Under the pieces are notes generated by a model. The model had not been told where the DNA came from, did no database searches, and was given only the letters and a program-made list of their open reading frames with translations. Shown here in pieces: positions 1 to 5,522 of a stretch of 5,522 nt of DNA. Each line of letters begins with the position of its first letter. Position 1 is the stretch's first letter. This stretch comes from an uncultured Faecalibacterium sp. (lineage in GTDB: Bacteria > Bacillota > Clostridia > Oscillospirales > Ruminococcaceae), in assembly GCA_937915335.1 (NCBI GenBank), contig CALDLZ010000036.1, positions 1 to 5,522 on the forward strand, in the 5' to 3' direction. A program made the position numbers and the translations under genes.

Positions 1-1401
1 GTTGGAGGCCAGCAGCCAGCGGCGGTAAGCGATGCCGTTGGTCACGTTCTTGAAGGCCTGGGGTTTGAACAGGTAGTAGTCGTGGAACACGCTCTCCTTG
101 ATGATCTCACTGTGCAGCTTGGAAACGCCATTGATGCTGTTGGCGGTGTAGGCACAGATGTTGGCCATGCGCACCTGGTTGTCACCGATCAGGGCCATAT
201 AGTTGATCTTGCCCTCATCGCCGGGGAAAGCCTTCTCCAGTTTTTCACGGGCACGGCGGTTCATCTCGACCACGATCTGGTAGATACGGGGCAGGGTCAT
301 CTTGAAGATGTCCACGTTCCACTTCTCCAGAGCCTCGGCCATGACGGTGTGGTTGGTGTAGGCGAAGACCTTCTGGCAGATCTCGAAGCTCTTGTCCCAG
401 TCAAAGCCGCACTCGTCCAGCAGGATACGCATCATCTCGGGGATGGCCAGAGTGGGGTGGGTATCGTTCAGCTGGATGGCGACCTTGTCGGGCAGATTCT
501 CCAGCGTGCCGTAGGTGGACAGATGGTTGTGCACGATATCGCCGATGGAAGCGGCAGACAGGAAGTACTGCTGGCGCAGGCGCAGGATCTTGCCCTCAAC
601 GTGGTTGTCGTTGGGGTACAGGACTTTGGAGATCAGCTCGGCGCTGGCGTTCTTGCTCATGGCGGTGTTGTAGTTGCCCAGAGAGAAGCTGGACATATCA
701 AAGTCCGGAGCCTTTGCCTGCCACAGACGCAGCTTGGCAACGCCCTTGCCATCGTAGCCCTGCACGTACATATCGGAAGGAACAGCCATGACGCTGTTGT
801 AGTTTGTGTGCTGGATATAGTGGAAGCCGTGATCCCAGTTCTCACGGATCTCGCCGTCGAAGCGAACCTCGATGGCCTGATCGGGGTGGCTCTTCAGCCA
901 GACCTGACCGCCGGGCAGCCAGTTGTCAGCGCGCTCCTGCTGCCAGCCGTCCACGATCTTCTGCTTGAAGATGCCGTACTCGTACAGGATGGAGTAACCG
1001 GTGCCGCAGATGCCGGTGGTGGCCATGCCATCCAGATAGCAGGCAGCCAGACGGCCCAGACCGCCGTTGCCCAGGCCGGCATCGGGCTCTTCCTCAAAGA
1101 TGCCCTCGATGTTGATGTCGGCGTCGGCCAGAACCTTCTGGGCAACATCCTCAAGGCCCAGGTTGAACAGGCTCATCTTCAGGCTGCGGCCCATCAGGAA
1201 CTCCATGCAGAGGTAGTATACCTGCTTAGTGCCGGTGCCAATCGCCTTGGACTGGAACTTCTTGTGGTTCTCACTCATCATCTGGCGGCAGATCAAGGCG
1301 AGGGAACGGTAGATCTGCTGCTTGGAAGCCACGCTCAGATCCACGCCGTATTCGCTGGTCAGCTTGTCCTGAAGAATTTTTGCAAATTCTTTTGTCGTCA
1401 T
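1..1401 (-). CDS. glgP: Glycogen/maltodextrin phosphorylase, N-terminal part (runs off left edge)
   Basis: This enzyme removes glucose-1-phosphate from the non-reducing ends of glycogen or maltodextrin in the cytosol, using pyridoxal phosphate (family GT35). The minus strand reads MTTKEFAKIL and stays open for 467 codons to base 1; family members usually have about 750-850 residues, so roughly the last 40 percent is outside, including the expected PLP-binding lysine. Visible family signatures are GLGNGGLGRLAACYLD at residues 109-124, YGIFKQ at 142-147, the block ending LPGGQVW near 162-168, and LNDTHPTLAIPE starting at residue 311. The ATG at 1401-1399 is supported by an AGGAG ribosome site (1408-1412, minus strand) six bases upstream, and the family's N-terminal homology begins soon after. 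It is divergent from zapA and has its own promoter. Glycogen versus maltodextrin preference cannot be decided from this part. No frameshift was seen. Confidence 0.96.
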   Translation of the reverse strand, partial: MTTKEFAKILQDKLTSEYGVDLSVASKQQIYRSLALICRQMMSENHKKFQSKAIGTGTKQVYYLCMEFLMGRSLKMSLFNLGLEDVAQKVLADADINIEGIFEEEPDAGLGNGGLGRLAACYLDGMATTGICGTGYSILYEYGIFKQKIVDGWQQERADNWLPGGQVWLKSHPDQAIEVRFDGEIRENWDHGFHYIQHTNYNSVMAVPSDMYVQGYDGKGVAKLRLWQAKAPDFDMSSFSLGNYNTAMSKNASAELISKVLYPNDNHVEGKILRLRQQYFLSAASIGDIVHNHLSTYGTLENLPDKVAIQLNDTHPTLAIPEMMRILLDECGFDWDKSFEICQKVFAYTNHTVMAEALEKWNVDIFKMTLPRIYQIVVEMNRRAREKLEKAFPGDEGKINYMALIGDNQVRMANICAYTANSINGVSKLHSEIIKESVFHDYYLFKPQAFKNVTNGIAYRRWLLASN

Positions 1402-1446
1402 AAGGAACTCCTATCCGCACACACACTTGTGCTATTCTGAAATATC

Positions 1447-1486
1447 GTAACGGGAAACCTCTCCTCTATTTCCCTCTTCCCGTTAC
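1447..1486 (-). repeat. Perfect 10-bp inverted repeat in the glgP leader
   Basis: GTAACGGGAA (1447-1456) is exactly complementary to TTCCCGTTAC (1477-1486), with a 20-base spacer. It sits just downstream of the predicted glgP start site, so it could be a DNA operator or a hairpin near the 5' end of the mRNA. On the glgP transcript the spacer is almost all purine and contains GGA triplets and a GAGGAG run. No T-run follows, so it is not a normal intrinsic terminator. The repeat is directly visible; any role is inferred. Confidence 0.7.
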
Positions 1487-1498
1487 CACAACAAGGCT

Positions 1499-1527
1499 AT
1501 TATAATCAGTTCTTCACATGATTGCAA
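1499..1527 (-). promoter_or_regulatory. Sigma-A-type promoter for glgP
   Basis: Reading the minus strand, TTGCAA (1527-1522, four of six matches to TTGACA) is followed by exactly 17 bases and a perfect TATAAT (1504-1499). Transcription would start near 1492, giving a leader of about 90 nt before the glgP ATG. The inverted repeat at 1447-1486 starts within a few bases of this start site. AT-rich DNA lies upstream of the -35 box. Confidence 0.75.
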
Positions 1528-1609
1528 GGAAAAACGCTCATTTTTGCCGTAACTGCCATTTTTATCACAATCTTTCTGGTAAATATGCAGAAAATTCAAA
1601 AGAAACACT

Positions 1610-1637
1610 TTCGCACGACGCTTATTTATATTATAAT
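1610..1637 (+). promoter_or_regulatory. Probable sigma-A-type promoter for the zapA operon
   Basis: A perfect TATAAT at 1632-1637 is preceded, with a 16-base spacer, by TTCGCA at 1610-1615 (four of six matches to TTGACA). The -10 box lies in an AT-rich patch just before the sequence turns GC-rich. Initiation would fall near 1644, leaving a leader of about 200 nt before zapA. The -10 is convincing; the -35 is only fair. The same patch also contains a minus-strand TATAAT, but that lacks a partner -35 box. Confidence 0.55.
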
Positions 1638-1643
1638 AAGAAA

Positions 1644-1804
1644 TGAGCGGCTGCCCCGGCGGGGGAAAAGGCGCGCGCCGGGGTGGAAACTCGGCCACAA
1701 ACTCCGCTCAGAACGAAAATCGTGCGGGATGTTTCGCCGCGGGTGTGTGATTTGCACTGAAAATCCCGGTAATGACCCAATCAAAACGGGAAATTCCGGT
1801 TTTT
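1644..1804 (+). promoter_or_regulatory. GC-rich, hairpin-prone leader upstream of zapA (possible cis-regulator or small RNA)
   Basis: TGAGCGG (1644-1650) pairs with CCGCTCA (1704-1710), enclosing a second stem CCCCGGCG (1654-1661) with CGCCGGGG (1676-1683) that G-U pairs can lengthen. Further short stems are ACGA/TCGT (1713-1716, 1720-1723) and GCGG/CCGC (1724-1727, 1737-1740). TCCCG (1764-1768) can pair with CGGGA (1787-1791). A competing weak hairpin (1783-1803) ends in a five-T run at 1800-1804. The nested outer stem beginning at the predicted transcript start is suggestive of folded RNA. I do not recognise a known riboswitch, T-box, 6S or ribosomal-protein leader here. GC-rich DNA makes chance pairing common, so this is a candidate only. 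Confidence 0.3.
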
Positions 1805-1850
1805 ACAGCCGATGCTGCCGCCCGAAGCATGCACAAAGTGAGGATACGAG

Positions 1851-2240
1851 ATGGTTAATAAAGTGCGAGTGACCATTGCGGGCGCACCCTATGCGATCGC
1901 AACGACGGATTCCGAAAAGTATATCGCCTCTCTGGCCAAAAAGCTGGATGAGGATATCACAAAGCTGCTGGATACCAACGAAAATCTTTCGGTGACCAAG
2001 GCGGCGGTGTTCTGCGCCATGGACTATCTGGACGAGTACAAAAAGAGTACCGGCAGCGCCGAGAATATGCGCGGCCAGATCCAGGATTATATTGCCGACG
2101 CGGCCAAGGCAAAGCTGGCCGAGGATAAGACTAAGATCGAAAATGAAACGCTCCGGCGTGAAAACGCGGCCCTGCGGGAGCAGCTGGCCCGCCTGCAGGC
2201 CAAGCAGAAGGCCGGACAGGAGCCCAAGACCGAAGCTTGA
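1851..2240 (+). CDS. zapA: Cell division protein ZapA (Z-ring associated)
   Basis: ZapA binds FtsZ in the cytoplasm and cross-links or bundles protofilaments, helping the division ring form at mid-cell. The 129-residue product has the usual ZapA start, KVRVTIAGAPYAIATTDSEK (residues 4-23), then LAKKLDEDI and the conserved AAVFCAMDYLDEY helix (51-63). Residues of about 72-120 form a charged, leucine-bearing helix typical of the ZapA coiled-coil dimerisation or tetramerisation tail. It is longer than Bacillus ZapA (about 85 residues), the excess being coiled coil and a polar end. The ATG follows a GTGAGGA ribosome site (1838-1844) at six bases. It is the first gene of the rightward cluster, 40 bases before the U32 gene. 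Family assignment is strong; the precise FtsZ interaction is known from other species. Confidence 0.9.
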   Translation: MVNKVRVTIAGAPYAIATTDSEKYIASLAKKLDEDITKLLDTNENLSVTKAAVFCAMDYLDEYKKSTGSAENMRGQIQDYIADAAKAKLAEDKTKIENETLRRENAALREQLARLQAKQKAGQEPKTEA

Positions 2241-2280
2241 GGACAGGGCGCAGTGAGCGCGCGGGAACAAAGGGAGTATT

Positions 2281-4350
2281 ATGCCAAAAATCGAGATCCT
2301 TGCCCCGGTGGGCAGTGAAGAGATGCTCCGTGCCGCTGTTTTCAGCGGGGCGGATGCCGTGTATCTGGGCTTTTCGGGCTTCAACGCCCGGACGGGAGCC
2401 GGAAATTTTGACGCGGACAGCCTGAAGGAAGCTGTCCGGTTCTGCCACGCACGCGGGGTTAAAGTGCATGTGGCGCTGAACACCACCGTCTACGGTGGGG
2501 AGCTGGCCGCGCTGGCCGGTGCTGTCAAGGCTGTGGCCGAGAGCGGGGCGGATGCCGTCATCTGCCAGGACCTGGCGGTGGCGCGGCTCATCGGGGAAAT
2601 TGCCCCCGATCTGCCCCGTCACGGTTCTACCCAGATGAGCGTCCATACCTTGCAGGGCGCGCTGGAACTGAAAGAACTGGGCTTTGCCCGTGTGGTGCTG
2701 GCCCGGGAGCTGAGCCTGCCCGAGGTGGAGCACATCACCAAGCACTGCGGCATCGAGACGGAGTGCTTCGTCCACGGTGCCCTCTGTATGTGTGTCAGCG
2801 GCCAGTGCTATATGTCGGCCTTTCTGGGCGGACGCAGCGGCAACCGAGGTTCCTGCGCCGGCCCCTGCCGCCTGCCCTTTGAAGCGAACCCACTGCCCGA
2901 GGGCAAGCCGGGCCGCCTGCACCACCTGAGCCTGAAGGATAACTCTGTCATCGACAAGTTGGACAAGCTGCAGGCCATCGGTGTGGCATCGGCAAAAATC
3001 GAGGGCCGTCTCCGCACGCCGGAGTATGTGGCAGCGGCGGTCAGCGCCTGCCTGGCGGGCCGTGAGGGCCGCGCCTATGACCGTGACCTGTTGAAAAACG
3101 CATTCAGCCGTTCGGGTTTCACCTCCGGTTATCTGGACGGTAAAATTGACGGCACCATGTTCGGTGTCCGCAGCGAGGCCGATGCCGAGCTGACCAAAAA
3201 GACCCTGCCTGCCCTGCGCGAGCTCTACCGCCGCGAGCGCAGCCGGGTGCCGGTGCGGTTCAAGCTGGAAATTGAAGAGGGCGGCGAGAAGCTGACCGTT
3301 ACCGATGCGGACGGCAACAAGGCCTTTGCCTATGGTGACGCCGAACCCCAGCCTGCCCGCACTGACCCCACCGAGAGCCTGGACCGCAGCCTTGCCAAGA
3401 CTGGCGGTACCCCCTTTGCGGTGGAAAAGATCGACGTGGAGATGGACGGCGGCCCCTGGTTCGTGCCCGGCAGTGTTGTGAACGAGCTGCGCCGGGAAGC
3501 GCTGGATGCCCTGCTGAAAAAGCGGGAAGTCCTGCGACCCTGGCCGACCCGGGAGGTGGAGTTGGAGGCTCTGCCCCTGCGCACCCTGCCACCTCACCGT
3601 ACCCTGCGTGCCCGCTTTGAAACCTGGGCTCAGGTGCCGGAACAGGCCCTGAGCGGCGTGGAGTATCTCATCCTGCCCATCGCTCAGGCCGACCGGGTGC
3701 CCCGGGAGTGGCGGGCCAAGACGATTCTTGAGCTGCCGCGCGTGATGTTCGGCAAGCTGGAAGAGGATACCGCCCGCCGCATTGCCGCCACCCAGGATGC
3801 AGGCTTTGCGGGTTACGAGGTGAGCAATATCGCCCACCTGCGGCTCTGCAAGGGTCTGCCCATGAGCGGCAGCTTCGGTCTGAACGTCACCAACCAGATG
3901 GCGGCGCAGTTCTACGCCGACCATGGCTTGAACAGTGTGCTTATCCTGCCCGAGGTCAAGGACAGCGACATCAGCACCATTGCGCCCACCCGTAACGGCA
4001 AACCCGTGCCCACCGGCGTGCTGGTCTATGGCCACATGCCCCTGATGGTCACCCGGGCCTGCCCGCTGCAGAATATCCACGACTGTGCCCACTGCAATAA
4101 GGCGGGGGAACTCACCGACCGCAAGGCGAAAAAGTTCCCTGTGCGGTGCGGCATGGGCGTGCAGACGATCTATAACCCTGTACCTATTTATATGGGGGAT
4201 AAGCCCGGTGCCCTGACTGTGGACTATGGCGTGGCCTACTTCACCCTCGAGACCCGTGAGGAAGCTGCCGCCATCCTGGACAGCATCCGCGTCCACGCAC
4301 CCTTTGAGGGAGAGTTCACGAGAGGGCTTTACTTCAAGGGAACGAATTAA
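2281..4350 (+). CDS. Long U32-family protein, probable RlhA-like RNA hydroxylase (often annotated peptidase U32)
   Basis: U32 proteins, once called collagenase-like peptidases, include prephenate-dependent RNA hydroxylases: TrhP on tRNA wobble uridine and RlhA on 23S rRNA cytidine. At 689 residues this is the long form, closest in layout to E. coli RlhA (about 650). The N-terminal barrel begins ILAPVGSEEMLRAAVFSGAD (residues 6-25) and carries the U32 signature ECFVHGALCMCVSGQCYMS (161-179), then C192 and C196, and KIEGR at 239-243. C169, C176 and C192 fit the known Fe-S ligands of the superfamily; C196 may be the fourth. The middle (about 370-490) probably matches DUF3656. The C-terminal part has C594, C602, C605 and C623, a possible second metal site. 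AGGGAG lies four bases before the ATG. It follows zapA by 40 bases and precedes dut by 57. Membership is secure; the RNA substrate is inferred. Confidence 0.88.
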   Translation: MPKIEILAPVGSEEMLRAAVFSGADAVYLGFSGFNARTGAGNFDADSLKEAVRFCHARGVKVHVALNTTVYGGELAALAGAVKAVAESGADAVICQDLAVARLIGEIAPDLPRHGSTQMSVHTLQGALELKELGFARVVLARELSLPEVEHITKHCGIETECFVHGALCMCVSGQCYMSAFLGGRSGNRGSCAGPCRLPFEANPLPEGKPGRLHHLSLKDNSVIDKLDKLQAIGVASAKIEGRLRTPEYVAAAVSACLAGREGRAYDRDLLKNAFSRSGFTSGYLDGKIDGTMFGVRSEADAELTKKTLPALRELYRRERSRVPVRFKLEIEEGGEKLTVTDADGNKAFAYGDAEPQPARTDPTESLDRSLAKTGGTPFAVEKIDVEMDGGPWFVPGSVVNELRREALDALLKKREVLRPWPTREVELEALPLRTLPPHRTLRARFETWAQVPEQALSGVEYLILPIAQADRVPREWRAKTILELPRVMFGKLEEDTARRIAATQDAGFAGYEVSNIAHLRLCKGLPMSGSFGLNVTNQMAAQFYADHGLNSVLILPEVKDSDISTIAPTRNGKPVPTGVLVYGHMPLMVTRACPLQNIHDCAHCNKAGELTDRKAKKFPVRCGMGVQTIYNPVPIYMGDKPGALTVDYGVAYFTLETREEAAAILDSIRVHAPFEGEFTRGLYFKGTN

Positions 4351-4407
4351 ATTTGAAGATGATATTTCCCCGGCCCCACCCGATTATAACTTGATAAGAG
4401 GTATACT

Positions 4408-4854
4408 ATGGAACCGATCACCGTAAACTATAAAGTATTGGATCCCCGGGCCAAGGTGCCCGCATACACCACGCCGGGTGCGGCGGCCGCCGACCTGTGC
4501 GCCGTGCTGGACGAGCCCCTGACCCTGGCCCCCATGCAGCGGGCACTGGTGCCCACCGGCCTTGCCATCGAGCTGCCCGGTGCACACGCCGTGGCACTGG
4601 TCTATGCCCGCAGCGGCCTGTCCATCAAGCATGGTCTGTGCATGGCCAACGGCGTGGGCGTGGTAGATAGCGATTACCGCGGCGAGCTGAAGGTGCCCAT
4701 GATCAACCTGGGCACCGAGCCCTATACCATCCAGCCCGGCGAGCGGGTGGCACAGCTCTGCATCGCACCCGTCTACACCGCCGCCTTTGCGCAGGTGGAA
4801 GAGTTGGGTGATACCCAGCGCGGCGAGGGCGGATTTGGCTCAACGGGGAAGTGA
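4408..4854 (+). CDS. dut: Deoxyuridine 5'-triphosphate nucleotidohydrolase (dUTPase)
   Basis: This enzyme hydrolyses dUTP to dUMP and pyrophosphate, keeping uracil out of DNA and supplying dUMP for thymidylate synthesis; the family works as a cytosolic homotrimer with Mg2+. The 148-residue product has the usual length and all five motifs in order: PGAAAADL (23-30), YARSGLSIKHG (66-76), GVVDSDYRGEL (84-94), PGERVAQL (110-117) and RGEGGFGSTG (138-147). D87 is the expected water-activating aspartate, Y90 the residue that excludes ribose, and F143 the aromatic that stacks on uracil. Motif 2 has alanine where many homologues have proline (ARSG for PRSG), a mild change. The ATG follows AGAGG at six bases. 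The gap after the U32 gene is 57 bases with no terminator or convincing promoter. maf starts four bases after its stop. Confidence 0.97.
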   Translation: MEPITVNYKVLDPRAKVPAYTTPGAAAADLCAVLDEPLTLAPMQRALVPTGLAIELPGAHAVALVYARSGLSIKHGLCMANGVGVVDSDYRGELKVPMINLGTEPYTIQPGERVAQLCIAPVYTAAFAQVEELGDTQRGEGGFGSTGK

Positions 4855-4858
4855 TACC

Positions 4859-5413
4859 ATGAAAAATTTGATCCTTGCTTCCCAGAGCCCCCGGCGGAAG
4901 GAGCTTCTGAGCCTGTACACCACCGATTTCACGGTCTGCGTCAGCGATTTTGACGAGGAGGCTGTCACCGCCGATACTCCCGCCCAGCTGGTGGAAAAGC
5001 TGGCCAGGGGCAAGTGCCTTGCCGTGGCAAAGGAGCACCCGGAAGCGGTAGTGCTGGGGTGTGATACCGTGGTAGATGTGAACGGTGAGGTGTTCGGCAA
5101 GCCCCACAGTGTTGAGGATGCCAAGCGGATGCTCCGGGCGCTGTCCGGCGCCACCCACTATGTCCATACCGGTGTCTGCGTCTCAGACGGTACCCGTACC
5201 GAGAGCTTTGTGGATACCTGTAAGGTGACCTTTTTCCCTCTGAGCGAGGCGGAGATCGATGCCTATGCCGCCACAAAGGAGCCCTATGATAAGGCCGGCG
5301 CCTATGCCATTCAGGGCCGGGCGGCGGTCTGGCTGGACCGTATCGAGGGCGATTATTACACCATCATGGGCCTGCCTGTCAGCCGTACCGTGCGCCTGCT
5401 TGAACAGTTCTGA
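4859..5413 (+). CDS. maf: Maf-family nucleotide pyrophosphatase, YhdE type (dTTP/UTP)
   Basis: Maf proteins hydrolyse non-canonical or pyrimidine nucleoside triphosphates to monophosphates; Bacillus Maf also blocks septum formation when overproduced. The 184-residue product opens LILASQSPRRKELL (residues 4-17), with the SPRR form typical of YhdE/Maf (dTTP, UTP) rather than the SPWR form of YceF (m7GTP). Family residues present include R12, R13, E33, K52, the likely general base D69 in CDTVV, K81, and YDKAGAYAIQG (143-153) followed by GDYYTIMGLPV (164-174). I chose the ATG at 4859 over an in-frame upstream ATG at 4787 because Maf homology begins immediately after it and because 4787 lies deep inside dut. 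A GGGGAA site (4845-4850) lies in the end of dut and the stop-to-start gap is four bases, so translation is probably coupled. The TGA is at 5411-5413. Confidence 0.95.
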   Translation: MKNLILASQSPRRKELLSLYTTDFTVCVSDFDEEAVTADTPAQLVEKLARGKCLAVAKEHPEAVVLGCDTVVDVNGEVFGKPHSVEDAKRMLRALSGATHYVHTGVCVSDGTRTESFVDTCKVTFFPLSEAEIDAYAATKEPYDKAGAYAIQGRAAVWLDRIEGDYYTIMGLPVSRTVRLLEQF

Positions 5414-5460
5414 CAGTTTGTGCGGCCCTGGGCAAAGAAATATGAAAAAAACGGAAAAAC

Positions 5461-5489
5461 TTGACAAAACGCTTGAGAAAACGTTGACT
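5461..5489 (+). repeat. Three tandem TTGA-containing boxes overlapping a promoter
   Basis: TTGACAAAACG (5461-5471) is followed after one base by TTGAGAAAACG (5473-5483), a one-mismatch copy. A third TTGACT (5484-5489) begins immediately afterwards. The boxes are spaced 12 and 11 bases apart, about one helical turn. The middle box is correctly placed as a -35 element for the TATAAT at 5496-5501. The outer boxes could be remnants of duplication, alternative -35 boxes for other start sites, or a regulator's binding array. Confidence 0.55.
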
Positions 5490-5501
5490 TGCGGCTATAA
5501 T
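5473..5501 (+). promoter_or_regulatory. Near-consensus sigma-A promoter for a gene beyond the right edge
   Basis: TTGAGA (5473-5478, five of six consensus matches) is followed by exactly 17 bases and a perfect TATAAT (5496-5501), so transcription should start near 5508. This is the best promoter in the window and has A-rich DNA upstream. It lies about 60 bases after the maf stop. No intrinsic terminator is visible between maf and this promoter, so the downstream gene may receive both readthrough and its own transcription. The identity of that gene cannot be told from this window. Confidence 0.75.
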
Positions 5502-5522
5502 AGAAACGTGTTATTCTGCGAT

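Larger units (their letters stand above)
1402..1850. other. Divergent intergenic region between glgP and zapA
   Basis: This 449-bp stretch has no credible protein gene; the open frames crossing it lack a ribosome site and resemble nothing recognised. It falls into three parts. Near glgP lie that gene's leader, inverted repeat and promoter (1402-1527). The middle (about 1528-1640) is AT-rich with A and T runs and could act as upstream promoter DNA for either side. From about 1641 composition turns sharply GC-rich and hairpin-prone, forming the leader of the zapA unit. Confidence 0.8.

Noticed and set aside
82..1440. 452-codon plus-strand open frame opposite glgP
   Set aside because: It lies antisense to a clear phosphorylase gene; its Val/Leu/Gly/Gln/His-rich composition is what the reverse complement of a GC-rich gene gives. 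It has no ribosome site or recognisable domain.
1529..1544. CcpA cre-like site upstream of the glgP promoter (AAAACGCT core)
   Set aside because: Only one half resembles the cre consensus; the other half and the flanking T/G positions do not match.
1676..1697. T-box-like GGGTGGAA sequence in the zapA leader
   Set aside because: Only part of the T-box antiterminator consensus is present. There is no specifier stem-loop, no following strong terminator, and no aminoacyl-tRNA or amino-acid gene downstream.
1522..1872. 116-codon plus-strand frame across the intergenic region
   Set aside because: It spans the zapA promoter and leader, changes composition abruptly halfway, has no ribosome site, and overlaps the zapA start in another frame.
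2131..4296. 721-codon minus-strand open frame opposite the U32 gene
   Set aside because: It is a long antisense frame produced by GC-biased codon use in the U32 gene. The opposite strand carries unmistakable U32 motifs, and this product resembles no family.
4385..4407. TATAAC and TATACT as possible -10 boxes for a separate dut promoter
   Set aside because: Neither has a -35 box at 16-18 bases, and TATACT abuts the dut start codon. The gap fits an operon spacer with a ribosome site.
4787..4858. Upstream in-frame ATG extending Maf by 24 residues
   Set aside because: The extension lies inside dut's conserved end, has no Maf homology, and the ATG at 4859 starts the canonical LILAS motif with a ribosome site and a four-base gap after dut.
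5414..5460. Intrinsic terminator after maf
   Set aside because: Only a weak GGCCCTGGGC pairing is present and it is followed by A-rich, not T-rich, sequence.
5442..5522. Short open frame beginning MKKTEKLDKTLEKTL, open to the right edge
   Set aside because: It overlaps a near-consensus promoter and its repeats, has no good Shine-Dalgarno site, and the lysine-rich start comes from A-rich promoter DNA. A real gene cannot be fully excluded because the frame is open at the edge.

Overview
The window looks like a stretch of chromosome from a moderately GC-rich gut Clostridium-class Firmicute. The best guess is an Oscillospiraceae member such as Faecalibacterium or a relative. This is an inference from gene content, the purine-rich Shine-Dalgarno sites, sigma-A-type promoters, and GC-rich genes set against AT-rich intergenic DNA. 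No rRNA, tRNA, mobile element or CRISPR array is visible.

Layout. Bases 1-1401 (minus strand) hold the N-terminal 467 codons of a glycogen/maltodextrin phosphorylase that runs off the left edge. Bases 1402-1850 are a 449-bp divergent intergenic region. It carries a strong sigma-A-like promoter for the phosphorylase with a perfect 10-bp inverted repeat in its leader. It also carries a promoter for the rightward genes, followed by about 200 nt of GC-rich, hairpin-prone leader. Bases 1851-5413 (plus strand) hold four closely spaced genes: zapA (Z-ring associated protein), a long U32-family protein resembling the RNA hydroxylase RlhA, dut (dUTPase) and maf (YhdE-type nucleotide pyrophosphatase). 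No terminator is seen between them, so they are probably one transcription unit. Bases 5414-5522 hold no convincing gene. They contain a near-consensus promoter (TTGAGA-N17-TATAAT) inside a short array of TTGA-containing repeats, presumably driving a gene just beyond the right edge.

How the genes fit together. The rightward cluster is housekeeping: division-ring assembly (ZapA), probable Fe-S-dependent RNA modification (U32 protein) and nucleotide-pool cleaning (Dut, Maf). Maf proteins are also linked to septum control in Bacillus, so its sharing a transcript with ZapA may be functional. The leftward gene belongs to storage-polysaccharide breakdown and is separately promoted.

I see no clear evidence for a new multi-gene system. 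The points most worth a second look are the two leader regions (a shared AACGGGAAA motif and possible RNA structures), the unusual cysteine arrangement of the U32 protein, and the repeat-rich promoter at the right end.
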